A DNA stretch of 18,953 nucleotides from the NCBI GenBank assembly GCA_023390395.1, contig JAEWCY010000108.1, forward strand, positions 1 to 18,953. The letters are read 5' to 3'. Both the position numbers and the translations under genes were made by a program. Below are positions 1 through 7,213 of this stretch, one piece after another (positions within the stretch are counted from its first letter, which is position 1; each line of letters begins with the position of its first letter). The stretch comes from Pseudomonadota bacterium. GTDB lineage: Bacteria; Desulfobacterota; Desulfovibrionia; Desulfovibrionales; Desulfovibrionaceae. The notes below the pieces were generated by a model that made no database searches, was not told where the DNA came from, and was given only the letters and a program-made list of their open reading frames with translations.

Positions 1-340
1 GACGTATGCTGACCGGGGAGGACCAGGCCTGTCTCGTGGAGGATCCAGGGAGAGCGGGGGAGTAGTCGCAGCTGGCCACGTGGGTGAGCGAGGTTGACCA
101 CGGCAGAGCAGGAGCCCAGATCGTTGACTGCTGGTGACGATGCCGCCGGGTAGAAAGTGGGGCGCTCCTGCCAATCTGCTTAAATCGCTCCGTTATCCTG
201 AGACAATTTCTCGATCTGAGTGTCGAAAGTCCCTGACCTAGATGGTGGTGCATTCTCTGGAATCTTCGTAATTATGGTGTTCCAAAAACGAAAAAAAAGT
301 CGTATTTCTAATATGCTAATTTTATTTGTTTTTTTAAATA
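1..340. other. Gene-free left edge, G-rich then AT-rich
   Basis: No convincing gene is seen. The first 170 bases are rich in GGAGG/GGGAG runs, and all plus-strand frames hit stops early. Positions 37-62 (GTGGAGGATCC, then GGGAGAGCGGGGGAG) resemble the core of the G-rich direct repeats at 7051 and 7761. The stretch from about 250 to 345 is AT-rich and leads into the terminator of the minus-strand gene cluster. A truncated gene entering from the left edge cannot be excluded. Confidence 0.4.
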
Positions 341-367
341 AAAAAGGGTGGCCGTTTCCGACCACCC
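341..367 (-). terminator. Intrinsic terminator of the TGT-like operon
   Basis: Read on the minus strand, a hairpin with GGGTGG/CCACCC arms and one mismatch near the loop is followed by TTTTTTATTT. It lies 27 bases past the stop codon of the TGT-like gene at 394, as expected for the end of that transcript. Confidence 0.75.
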
Positions 368-393
368 GGATGGTAAACGCTAACTTGTTGAAT

Positions 394-1284
394 TTACGTG
401 TGGAAGAACGGATTCTTCCGGTGCAGTTCCGTCACCACATCCTCCAGGGTGCGGTAGTAAAGCATTCCTGCGAATTCACGGTAGATATACCCTTGTAATC
501 CATCCAGATCGGTGACGGTCAAACCGTAGTTACCAAGGAAGTGTTTGAATTTATCAAGATGCTTGTATTCCCATACAACGTGCGTTCCCTGCTTGGTCTT
601 GCCCTGTTTGTCAGGGTAGTAAAGGACATCCGTTTTGTTTTCTCCAGGATTTTCAGGATTCCAGAATCGGACAACACCGGTATTGGCGTCATCTAACCAG
701 GATTTAGAATCGCACGATGTCGCAGGGCAGCCAACGAGCAGATTGAACTCCGTGATGCCGAAGAGATGGACATCGACACCATAGCGCCTTAACTGGAAAA
801 CTTTAGGGAAAAGCAATTCTGGGTCAGTCTTGCGTTCTTGTTTGCCAATGGCAACAGAACTATAGCCTTTCCTGATAAAAGTATTGACTTCGAAGCTCCT
901 TAAGTTGTGAATGATGGGGGTGATATTTTCAATGCCAAGCTTTTCGAGTGCTGCCAGATGAATTTGATTGATTTCAAATCCATCCGGTTCGAAGCTTTCG
1001 TCAAAACTGAACACCAATTCATAATTCTCTCGATTGTACTTGGCATGAGTTGAATGTTTTGCAAGCAATTGTTGCGTAGTTATATCAAGTTTCGAGTTGT
1101 GCTTGCTGAACATCCCGCAGTCAAGCGCCATTTTGTTGATGATGCCACCGTATTTATTTAAATATGCCTCGTAGTCAGAAGGCATCTTGGCGATGGTGAG
1201 CAAGATATTCAGCTTCATGCCCGGACAACGTTGAAGCACCTCGTCCAACGCTAGTTCAAGAGGTGACGACAGATAAACGTCCAT
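394..1284 (-). CDS. TGT/DpdA-superfamily TIM-barrel enzyme
   Basis: A 296-aa protein recognised by pattern as a relative of tRNA-guanine transglycosylase and of the DNA-modifying DpdA branch. The chain of motifs fits a TIM barrel: ALDCGMFS at 53-60 (D55, matching the DSGGF/DSGAF motif with its general acid-base Asp), PIIHNL around 123-128, a VAIG strand near 144, VHLFGIT at 172-178, and CDSKSWL at 191-197, where D192 is the best candidate for the nucleophile. The Cys/His zinc site of bacterial TGT near the C-terminus is not visible, and the protein is about 75 aa shorter than TGT. The reaction is therefore inferred only to class level: base exchange or base recognition on tRNA or DNA. ATG follows TTGGAG at a 5-base gap. 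It is 62 bases downstream of the 502-aa gene, probably in one operon. No preQ0/queuosine synthesis genes lie nearby. Confidence 0.7.
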   Translation of the reverse strand: MDVYLSSPLELALDEVLQRCPGMKLNILLTIAKMPSDYEAYLNKYGGIINKMALDCGMFSKHNSKLDITTQQLLAKHSTHAKYNRENYELVFSFDESFEPDGFEINQIHLAALEKLGIENITPIIHNLRSFEVNTFIRKGYSSVAIGKQERKTDPELLFPKVFQLRRYGVDVHLFGITEFNLLVGCPATSCDSKSWLDDANTGVVRFWNPENPGENKTDVLYYPDKQGKTKQGTHVVWEYKHLDKFKHFLGNYGLTVTDLDGLQGYIYREFAGMLYYRTLEDVVTELHRKNPFFHT

Positions 1285-1303
1285 ATGGACTCCAATGGCG
1301 ACC

Positions 1304-1324
1304 CCCCTGGCGATGGACCAGGGG
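1304..1324 (-). promoter_or_regulatory. Intergenic stem-loop before the TGT-like gene
   Basis: CCCCTGG and CCAGGGG form a perfect 7-bp stem with a 7-base loop in the 62-base gap between the two minus-strand genes, about 10 bases upstream of the TTGGAG ribosome-binding site at about 1290. No U-run follows on the minus strand, so a processing or translation-control structure is likelier than a terminator. Confidence 0.4.
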
Positions 1325-1346
1325 AGCCGCAGTTGAAGGTTGTTGG

Positions 1347-2855
1347 TTAAGACGGGAAGACGGTTTCGCCAAAGTTTTTCAGGGTGGTCATAAGCGTGTG
1401 GTACAACTCCTGATCCACCTTGAGATTTTTGGGATCGAGATTATCGAGCGCCAACTGGATCGTTTCGCGAGTTTTTTCGAGCATGGAATTGATGTTAGGG
1501 ATGGTCGGCAACTTACCATTTCTCTTGCGGCTTTTCCCTTTGGGATCGGTCAGTTCAAAAACGCGTTTTCCGTCGTTTTTGAGAGCGGCCCGGAGGAAGT
1601 CCGTCGGCGTGAGTTCGCTTTCACCGTTTTCGTGCCGCATTTTCCAGGCAAGCAATTCGTCGATGTCATCCTTGATGATTTCCCCACCGTACTCGTAAAA
1701 TTCCCGAAGGACATGCTGGTCGATAAATAATCCCCGCTTTTTCAGATTGCTATCAGCAATCGCGGCTTTAGCCAGAACATCATATTCCTCCGGGATAATA
1801 CCCAAATGTCCCTGGACCTGGCTGAGCACCATCCCGATGGGATCGTCGGCGCTACTGAATGGAGGCTTTGATGCGATGGCGGCCAGATGAATTAACCGTG
1901 TTTTACCTAAGTGGCAGTAAAGCGCAGCCTTTCTGACCTTTGCGAGACGCATAGCCTGTTGAAGATCACGCGACTCGGTTCCGGGAAACAGCTTCCGGGA
2001 CGTTTCCGCCCACTCACCGTGGGGAATGGTCGGTTTGAAATGGTTGCCCAATTCACCGATCATAAGAAAGCAGAGACACCGGAAGGCATCGGCTTTCATC
2101 ATAACAGGGCTGATTATGCCAACAGTCGCAGAAACAATCTGCGATTTTTCATCGACGGACTTACCGATCATCGAGTTCTTGAAGTCGTCGATCCGAGTGT
2201 TGAACTGAGAGAGCGCCTGATTCTTGACTTCAGCAGGGCCATCTTCCGTCAACACCCGAAACAGCGATAACCATTCCTGTCCGTACGCTTGCGGTGTTTT
2301 GGGCGCCGTCTGCCTGGCAATCTCCTTCGTCAACTCGGAGCCCGTCTCCTTCTTTCCTTCCGTGACATGGTTGGTATTGAGGACAGTCTGCGTTTCGTTC
2401 ACTTCCGTGGCACCATACGACATATCCTGGCTCGTATCGGAGGTGTTCTCCGCCGCGCCGGCACCCGCATCATTAATAGTGGTCGGTTCGGTGGGAATGT
2501 TTTCCGGCACCACATCCTGGGTTTCCGGCGTGCTCGACTTGGTCTCTTCCGGTTGGTCTTCCACTTCATACGCGGTCAACGGAGCCGCATCCGTGGACAC
2601 GGTGGCGTCATCCGCCGGCGCGGTGTTCAGGGTAGCCACCGGGGCAGTAACCATTTCTTCATCGATGTCGTTGGTGGGTTTGTCGGAGGCATTGTCCTTC
2701 TCCGACATTTCGACCGGACGGACCGTGCCAGGGTCGAACTGCGGATCGGGTTCCTCAACCGGCCAACCGGGATTCATCTGGACCGCGCTGGGGCGGTGGA
2801 TGATTCTCGCCTGATTCTTTTGTCGGGGCTTGCCCGACGCCGGGGTGTCACTCAT
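1347..2855 (-). CDS. Unknown 502-aa protein with disordered acidic N-terminus
   Basis: Not recognised. The start is set by AAAGGAGGG placed 6 bases before ATG at 2855; the frame runs open further upstream but has no comparable site. Residues 1 to about 190 are low-complexity, rich in Asp, Glu, Thr, Pro and Ala, and almost certainly disordered. From YGQEWLSLF (about 191) to the C-terminus the composition becomes that of a mainly helical folded domain. It has a basic patch (KGKSRKRNGK, about 446-455) and a helical tail. There is no signal peptide and no membrane segment. It is the first gene of a probable operon with the TGT-like enzyme, so it may supply targeting or nucleic-acid binding to that enzyme; this is inference. 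The GC content is clearly higher than that of the divergent 420-aa gene. Confidence 0.8.
   Translation of the reverse strand: MSDTPASGKPRQKNQARIIHRPSAVQMNPGWPVEEPDPQFDPGTVRPVEMSEKDNASDKPTNDIDEEMVTAPVATLNTAPADDATVSTDAAPLTAYEVEDQPEETKSSTPETQDVVPENIPTEPTTINDAGAGAAENTSDTSQDMSYGATEVNETQTVLNTNHVTEGKKETGSELTKEIARQTAPKTPQAYGQEWLSLFRVLTEDGPAEVKNQALSQFNTRIDDFKNSMIGKSVDEKSQIVSATVGIISPVMMKADAFRCLCFLMIGELGNHFKPTIPHGEWAETSRKLFPGTESRDLQQAMRLAKVRKAALYCHLGKTRLIHLAAIASKPPFSSADDPIGMVLSQVQGHLGIIPEEYDVLAKAAIADSNLKKRGLFIDQHVLREFYEYGGEIIKDDIDELLAWKMRHENGESELTPTDFLRAALKNDGKRVFELTDPKGKSRKRNGKLPTIPNINSMLEKTRETIQLALDNLDPKNLKVDQELYHTLMTTLKNFGETVFPS
1556..1581 (-). repeat. 26-bp hairpin repeat, copy 1, inside a CDS
   Basis: On the minus strand it reads CAAAAACGACGG then AAAACGCGTTTTTG, matching the copy at 18926 at about 22 of 26 positions by eye. 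It lies within the coding region of the 502-aa protein (residues LKNDGKRVFE), unlike most other copies. The outer 7-bp arms pair; the inner bases do not. It may be chance or a captured repeat. Confidence 0.4.
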
Positions 2856-2937
2856 CTGGTGACCCTCCTTTGGGGATTTGTGAATGCACCCTAAAGTATC
2901 GAGTATATTCTGGAAATCGAGTTGTAAGCCTTGAGCT

Positions 2938-2975
2938 TTAAGGCATAGTCTCCCCCCTTGAGGGGGTAGCCTTAA
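2938..2975. promoter_or_regulatory. Nested inverted repeat between divergent genes
   Basis: An outer TTAAGGC/GCCTTAA pair (7 bp, perfect) encloses an inner CCCCC-TTGA-GGGGG hairpin. It sits in the 198-bp gap between the 502-aa gene (minus) and the 420-aa gene (plus), 80 bases from each start. No T-run follows on either strand. An operator or leader structure that controls one or both genes is the best guess. Confidence 0.45.
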
Positions 2976-3053
2976 TGCAACCCTAGTCCTCATGAGGTAT
3001 AGGAAAAGATTGCATTTTTCTGCAAAATTAGTAGATTTGTTCAAGGAGTTAGT

Positions 3054-4316
3054 ATGAGCAAGAAGAATAAAGTTTCGGATGTGCATAAAAAGTTGGCAGC
3101 ACATTTTGATGGACGAATGTCTCTGTTCTTTGAGCTATTTGGTTTTTTGTTTGACAAAATGGAAACTGGAAGTGTTGAAGATGAAAGTGGTGTTATTGAT
3201 AAGTGCTTAAGTGCTTGCAGTAAGTTTATGTTGAATAGTATTACTTCTGAAAAATATAGGGAGTGTTGGGATGCGTTGACAAGCCTTGGATCAATGAAAC
3301 CTGATGAGACTAATGAATTTTTACATAAAATGACAGTAGATGGTTCAAATGAACATAATTTGTATAAATCACTGACAGATGTAATTTTAATTGAGGATGT
3401 TAATTCTGATTGGAACCTGTCTAAAGTGTCGAGTCTGTCTGATGTAATTTGTATGAGTTATATTTGCATCAAGGCCGCATCTAGTAAGCGTCTTGATTTA
3501 AATCGGCACATTTCTGAGGTTATGGTAATTGATCGTATCCATCCGTGGGGTTCAGGCGAAAAGTCAATTCTTGATTTTTGTGATATTAATTTTTATTTAT
3601 TTGGAAAATATCAAAAGGATGTGTCATTCGAGGCTACAAATGATATAATAAAGCGTTTTTCAGCTGCGGTGAGTATCGCTAAATTGAAAAGCGACGAGGT
3701 GAGGGGTGACGGTGATTTAGGCGTTGATAAACTCAAAGATTTTGTTAGTTTATTCTCGCGTTATTTATATTTTCTAGATGCTGTCGCAATTGCCAAGAAA
3801 AATGCTTCACTAAAAATGGTGTCGCTGCTGTACGCAGTGTTGTTCATTATTTTTCGGCAAGATGATATTATTTGTGATGTCGAGTTCTTAAGGTTGATTA
3901 AGGGGATGTTTGGGTCTATTTATAAAGCTGAAAGTGATGAATCGTTAATGCTCGAAGATCAATACAATAAAGCGTTGGCTTTGGCTGATGAACAATGGGC
4001 AGCAGGAGATTTGCGATCGCATTGGGCGATGGCAAAAGATTTGATCGATGAAATTTGCGAGCCAATAAAAAAAGAAATATATGAAAAATTTGATAAAGAT
4101 AACAGGATCGAGGAAAAAAAGAAAAAATTAAATTTGAAGTGGAGCTATGAGTTGCAAAAAGAAGTTGAGGAATTGGAGGAAGAACTTAAAAATAAACAAA
4201 ATAGGCGCACAATGTCTTATAAAGAGTTGAAAGAAAGGATCGTACCAATTGCAAAGAAGCGTAAAAGATATCAGCCCAAAGGGGGCAAGAGATTCGTGAA
4301 AAAAGAACCTGACTAA
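3054..4316 (+). CDS. AT-rich orphan, 420 aa, coiled-coil basic C-terminus
   Basis: Not recognised. ATG follows AAGGAG at a 5-base gap. The protein is soluble, with no signal peptide or membrane helix. Residues 1 to about 330 look mainly helical. About 335-400 is a strongly charged heptad-like coiled coil (KKKKLN, EVEELEEELKNK). The last 30 residues are very basic (KKRKRYQPKGGKR), which suggests nucleic-acid or membrane-phosphate contact. Codon use is AT-rich, unlike the neighbouring 502-aa gene on the other strand, and this points to a separate origin. It stands alone, with a hairpin repeat at 4397 as its likely terminator. A role in defence or element biology is possible but nothing in the sequence proves it. 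Confidence 0.8.
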   Translation: MSKKNKVSDVHKKLAAHFDGRMSLFFELFGFLFDKMETGSVEDESGVIDKCLSACSKFMLNSITSEKYRECWDALTSLGSMKPDETNEFLHKMTVDGSNEHNLYKSLTDVILIEDVNSDWNLSKVSSLSDVICMSYICIKAASSKRLDLNRHISEVMVIDRIHPWGSGEKSILDFCDINFYLFGKYQKDVSFEATNDIIKRFSAAVSIAKLKSDEVRGDGDLGVDKLKDFVSLFSRYLYFLDAVAIAKKNASLKMVSLLYAVLFIIFRQDDIICDVEFLRLIKGMFGSIYKAESDESLMLEDQYNKALALADEQWAAGDLRSHWAMAKDLIDEICEPIKKEIYEKFDKDNRIEEKKKKLNLKWSYELQKEVEELEEELKNKQNRRTMSYKELKERIVPIAKKRKRYQPKGGKRFVKKEPD

Positions 4317-4396
4317 TCGCGATCTGACTATCTGAAATTGCAATATTTCTGCTGCCCTCTAGTCGGTGGAAGGCTGTTCATAGGCCATATGTTCCT

Positions 4397-4422
4397 AAAA
4401 ACGTGGAAAACTACGCTTTTGG
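4397..4422 (+). repeat. 26-bp hairpin repeat, copy 2
   Basis: AAAAACGTGG, an AAAA loop, then CTACGCTTTTGG. CGTGG pairs with CTACG (one G-U) and a T-run follows, so on the plus strand it could terminate the 420-aa gene, which stops 80 bases upstream. Confidence 0.55.
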
Positions 4423-4478
4423 ACAGGCAGAGAAGGCGCGGGAGGCGGATTGGCTATGAATTCAATTTCCCACTTCAT

Positions 4479-4515
4479 CCCCGGTTTTCGACAGTGGGTG
4501 CTCAAAATGCCGGGG
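4479..4515. repeat. Inverted repeat CCCCGG-TTTT / AAAA-tg-CCGGGG
   Basis: Six GC pairs (CCCCGG at 4479-4484, CCGGGG at 4510-4515) are extended by TTTT/AAAA with a 2-base bulge. A competing pairing, CCCACT with AGTGGG, overlaps it. The function is unknown; it could be an RNA element or a terminator for convergent transcripts. Confidence 0.35.
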
Positions 4516-4667
4516 TAAGACTTTTCAGTCTCCCACAATCTAGCGGGAAATAGCGATTCTCTGACAACTTTTCACCACTTCGTTTCAAAGCGTATCGCGG
4601 CTATTTCATCTGAAAATCGTATAGAATTGCTGCGTGACATGTCGAACCTGTCTGGTGCAACATGCCG

Positions 4668-5000
4668 TTATTCTTCGTCAAATCGGATTGAACTGAGAAT
4701 TTCCTTCAACCCCGGAGTCGTTTTCGGCAATTTCGATGTATCGATGGGACCACGGGGAAGATCAGCCCCGATGATGTGCGCGAATGCATCACCAAAACCA
4801 GCAATATTTGCAATTGTTGACTTTCTGTAAATCGTAAAGCTGTCTGGGATGAATTCGCCATTGATATCATACGCCACATTTTCAATGACAATTTCCGCTC
4901 CAGAGATTGCTATGGCTTCGCGGATATTTTCGAGTTGCGAGTTCGGATAAATCGCAAGGAAAAGTTCGCTACGGGCAGGCATGTTTTTCATAGATTTCAC
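4668..5000 (-). CDS. Hypothetical protein, 110 aa
   Basis: Not recognised. A small soluble protein with alternating beta and helix character (SELFLAIYP, AEIVIENVAYDING, DSFTIYRKS) and a GFGDAFAHIIGADL segment in the middle. The frame opens with GTG at 5000; ATG codons at 4991 and 4982 are alternatives and none has a strong ribosome-binding site, so the exact start is uncertain. It begins 18 bases after the secreted 169-aa gene and is probably the last gene of that minus-strand cluster. Confidence 0.6.
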   Translation of the reverse strand: MKSMKNMPARSELFLAIYPNSQLENIREAIAISGAEIVIENVAYDINGEFIPDSFTIYRKSTIANIAGFGDAFAHIIGADLPRGPIDTSKLPKTTPGLKEILSSIRFDEE

Positions 5001-5018
5001 TTCAGCGTTATTTTGCCG

Positions 5019-5528
5019 TTAAAACTGATCCTTCTTCGCTCCACCTTTCTCTTTCAAATACGTCTCGTACTCTCTCTCCGTTATCTTATACGTATAGGTA
5101 ATCTCAGAAGCAGAAGAATCAACGTCAATAAAGAAAACCAATTTTACACGTTTCCAATCCCAAGTCCCTATATATTGTTCCAAAGAATCTTCTACAGAAG
5201 TACATTCTCCATACTTCTGCTTGAACATATTAAAAACTTGTCCAGGATTGCAGGAAGAAAATGTCATATTTACTTTGAAAATCCTTCCGTTGAAGCCTTC
5301 GTAAGTCAAGGTGTCGAGTTTGCAGTCACCGATAGCCATCTCGTCACCGGATTTTTTGAAAACGTCGATTTTTTCATCCCTTGAATATTGCTTGGTCATC
5401 CCAGGAATCGCAGAGTAGTAGGTGTCCCATTCAATACCCCGAAAATTCAGCGGTTCTGTACTTCTCTGGGCAAAGCAGGGTAACGGCAGCACCAGTAGGA
5501 TAATCAAACAAACAACAGCTCTGTTCAT
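5019..5528 (-). CDS. Secreted hypothetical protein, 169 aa
   Basis: The N-terminus is a clear Sec signal peptide: a short basic start (MNR), a hydrophobic core of about 13 residues, and the cleavage motif CFAQ near residue 21. The mature part begins with an FRGIEWDT-type motif often seen in small periplasmic proteins of unknown function in deltaproteobacteria. It carries two Cys pairs' worth of cysteines (DCKLD, SSCNPG, GECTS), consistent with disulphides in the periplasm. The start codon lies one base past the stop of the upstream secreted gene, so the two are translationally linked. No enzyme motif is seen. Confidence 0.8.
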   Translation of the reverse strand: MNRAVVCLIILLVLPLPCFAQRSTEPLNFRGIEWDTYYSAIPGMTKQYSRDEKIDVFKKSGDEMAIGDCKLDTLTYEGFNGRIFKVNMTFSSCNPGQVFNMFKQKYGECTSVEDSLEQYIGTWDWKRVKLVFFIDVDSSASEITYTYKITEREYETYLKEKGGAKKDQF

Positions 5529-5529
5529 T

Positions 5530-5832
5530 TTAATTCAGCCTCCGAACCAGAATCTTCTTTCCGACACCGCTGACGAGTAAGTAGTAGTGCCGTCGGTCCT
5601 TGATGATCGTACACAGCGGGCTATTTAAATCCTTGTCGTAGCTGAAAACGCTTCCTAGAGTTTCAAAGACTTCTCCGGTCGCCATTTTGACAATCGTTCC
5701 TGTCTGTATCCCATCCTTTTCCTTGAACGTATTCAGACACTGGCTGTACTTGATGTTGTCGTCAGCCAGTCCCGGAGCAGGGGAGAGGAGTGCGAGCGCG
5801 ACAACGACGGCACCGATCAACCTGGTTTTCAT
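5530..5832 (-). CDS. Secreted hypothetical protein, 100 aa
   Basis: The start was chosen at ATG 5832 because GAGG lies 6 bases upstream. This start gives a typical signal peptide (MKTRLIGAVVVALALLS, cleavage after GLA). An in-frame ATG 48 bases further upstream would spoil the signal. The mature part of about 78 aa is beta-rich with two Cys (SQCLN, PLCTI) that may form a disulphide. It is not recognised. It is the first gene of a minus-strand operon with the 169-aa secreted gene (gap of one base) and is divergent from the XRE regulator, which may control it. Confidence 0.75.
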   Translation of the reverse strand: MKTRLIGAVVVALALLSPAPGLADDNIKYSQCLNTFKEKDGIQTGTIVKMATGEVFETLGSVFSYDKDLNSPLCTIIKDRRHYYLLVSGVGKKILVRRLN

Positions 5833-5897
5833 GGCGAACCTCGTGCTTTTCTTGGTTAAGGTTGTTTTCGGTTGGAGCAATTAATAACTTTAGTTGC

Positions 5898-5913
5898 TAT
5901 AATTTGCAAATTA
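5898..5913. promoter_or_regulatory. Palindromic operator candidate over a -10 box
   Basis: TAATTTGCAAATTA (5900-5913) is a perfect 14-bp palindrome. It overlaps TATAAT (5898-5903), a good -10 box for the plus-strand XRE gene. A palindrome on the promoter of a divergent XRE/secreted-gene pair fits an autoregulated operator. No close -35 match at 17 bp is seen. Confidence 0.45.
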
Positions 5914-5979
5914 ATCAGCCGATCATTTGTTATGTAACCAGAATCATTGCCATATCCTCTACACGAGCGGAGGAATGGC

Positions 5980-6303
5980 ATGGACAGCGTACAAGACCTT
6001 TTCGGGAAGAAAATCAAATCGATACGTCGAGCGAGAGACATTACCCAGGAAAAGCTGGCGGACCTGTCCGGTCTATCCCTCCAGTACATTGGAGAGATCG
6101 AACGTGGCCGGCGCAATCCATCCCTGACCAGCATCGAGCAGCTGTCCAAAGCCCTGGACATTCCCATGGCGGAACTGTTCAGTCTGGAGGAGTTTCGGTT
6201 GGCACCGGAGGAGCTACGAGCGATCCTGATCCGGCAGATTGAGACTGCTGATGAAGATCGGTTGCGTACCTTTTTCAGCATGGCCCAGAACCTGTTCCGG
6301 TAG
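5980..6303 (+). CDS. XRE-family transcriptional regulator, 107 aa
   Basis: A Cro/C1-type helix-turn-helix spans residues 7-62: FGKKIKSIRRARDITQEKLA, then LSLQYIGEIERGRRNPSL, with the classic GEIERG turn. The C-terminal part (63-107) is a short acidic helical tail, perhaps for dimerisation. The start at 5980 is set by GGAGG six bases upstream; an in-frame ATG at 5947 lacks a site. The gene is divergent from the secreted-protein operon, with a 147-bp promoter region between them that holds a 14-bp palindrome, and its stop is 5 bases from the convergent DUF6573 gene. It is likely a repressor of itself and its neighbour (inference). Confidence 0.9.
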   Translation: MDSVQDLFGKKIKSIRRARDITQEKLADLSGLSLQYIGEIERGRRNPSLTSIEQLSKALDIPMAELFSLEEFRLAPEELRAILIRQIETADEDRLRTFFSMAQNLFR

Positions 6304-6308
6304 CGGGA

Positions 6309-6701
6309 TCAGTCATCCTCGGGCAGCATAATGGTCAGGACTGGCTCAGCGGTGTCGCCGGGACCGATGTGGGCAATGACTTGGACGGTTTCTGTCCTGC
6401 CTGGTGCCATCAGAAACGCGACTTTGAAGTACGCTCGGTCGGTCCCTTTGCTTGCCCGGGCCGCGATCATCGCCAGTGTCAGCAGATCATGGAGCCGGCC
6501 AGTCACGCTTTGTCCCTGAGATTTTAATTCTTCAGGAACAAAAGCGACATAGCCGTGGAAAAGATGATCGGTAATGGCGACAGGGATTTTGAAACCGTGG
6601 GCTTTGGCCTCGTCAGTGACGTCGATGAGAACACCGTCAGCGATGGCCTGTGCCCTGGTGTAGCTGTAGATGAGGTTTCCAAAAGCTTTGCCGTTACTCA
6701 T
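6309..6701 (-). CDS. DUF6573-family protein, 130 aa
   Basis: The N-terminal pattern YSYTRAQAIADGVLIDVTDEAKAHGFKIPVAIT is recognised as DUF6573, a family of unknown function common on plasmids, integrative elements and phage-like islands (broken here only for naming: motif SYTRAQAIADGVLIDV at 13-28). The rest is an alpha/beta domain of ordinary length. ATG overlaps the stop of the upstream 73-aa gene by 8 bases (GATGAGTAA), so the two genes are translationally coupled. The stop faces the XRE gene five bases away. Confidence 0.75.
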   Translation of the reverse strand: MSNGKAFGNLIYSYTRAQAIADGVLIDVTDEAKAHGFKIPVAITDHLFHGYVAFVPEELKSQGQSVTGRLHDLLTLAMIAARASKGTDRAYFKVAFLMAPGRTETVQVIAHIGPGDTAEPVLTIMLPEDD

Positions 6702-6915
6702 CTGAGCTACCCCCGTCTTGCATGTCTAAAATAGCATCGAGACGTTGACGGAAATTTTTACACAGTGTGATGCCTACTTCCGAGTATGAGCGCGTTAACT
6801 CCCCATAAAGCTCGACGGAAGTGGAATCCATAATCTGGAAGAGCTGCTCTATAGGACGAAATACGGTAATTATCTCGTCCTTCAACGTGAGTTTATCGGG
6901 CTTGTTCTGGTCCAT
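6694..6915 (-). CDS. Small hypothetical protein, 73 aa
   Basis: Not recognised. A soluble, mainly helical small protein (LTLKDEIITVF, FRPIEQLFQIMD, NFRQRLDAILDM) with a good AAAGGATA ribosome-binding site before ATG 6915. It overlaps the DUF6573 gene and presumably forms a two-gene unit with it. Such small partners upstream of DUF6573 genes fit an accessory element gene set, but no function can be assigned. Confidence 0.65.
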   Translation of the reverse strand: MDQNKPDKLTLKDEIITVFRPIEQLFQIMDSTSVELYGELTRSYSEVGITLCKNFRQRLDAILDMQDGGSSDE

Positions 6916-7050
6916 GAGGTATCCTTTTGCTGTTTAGAAACAAGGATACCCTGGAGCGGGGGAGACGGTCACGAGGACTTGTGGGGCTTTGGAAACAGTC
7001 CTATTGAAAAAGGACGTTGGGAGTATACTGCGATTTCCTGGGATTTTGTC

Positions 7051-7122
7051 CCAAGGGGAGCCCAATGGGGGAGCTCTGGGGAAAAGTCCCAGGAGGAGCC
7101 CGGTAGAGAGCGGGAGAGGGGT
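7051..7122 (+). repeat. G-rich direct repeat, left copy
   Basis: A 72-bp unit that matches 7761-7831 at about 80% by eye. Conserved blocks are AGGGGAGC, CAATGGGGGAGCT, GTCCCAGGAGG, CCGGTAGA and AGGGGT. The two copies bracket the pRiA4b ORF-3-like gene. Within and next to it, GTCCCAGGAG-type motifs recur at 7048, 7086 and 7135, each able to pair with a preceding TGGGGA/CGGGA. The whole 6940-7200 stretch is gene-free. Confidence 0.6.
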
Positions 7123-7213
7123 GTCCGGGAGATTGTCCCAGGAGTTGTTCTGGGGGAAAGGCGGGGCGTGGGAGTTTTGCTGAAAATCGGCTTGGAGTGA
7201 CGCAGGAGTTGAG

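Larger units (their letters stand above)
4317..4667. other. Gene-free spacer with structured repeats
   Basis: No gene is supported here. The stretch separates the end of the 420-aa gene from the end of the minus-strand 110-aa gene. It holds one hairpin repeat (4397-4422) and a larger inverted repeat (4479-4515). The rest shows no recognised signal. Confidence 0.5.

Noticed and set aside
2224..2894. Two long plus-strand frames (about 196 and 201 codons)
   Set aside because: They lie antisense to the 502-aa gene, have biased composition typical of mirrored coding frames, and lack ribosome-binding sites.
5947..5979. Longer start for the XRE gene at 5947
   Set aside because: No ribosome-binding site there, whereas GGAGG lies six bases before ATG 5980 and the protein from 5980 begins as XRE proteins usually do.
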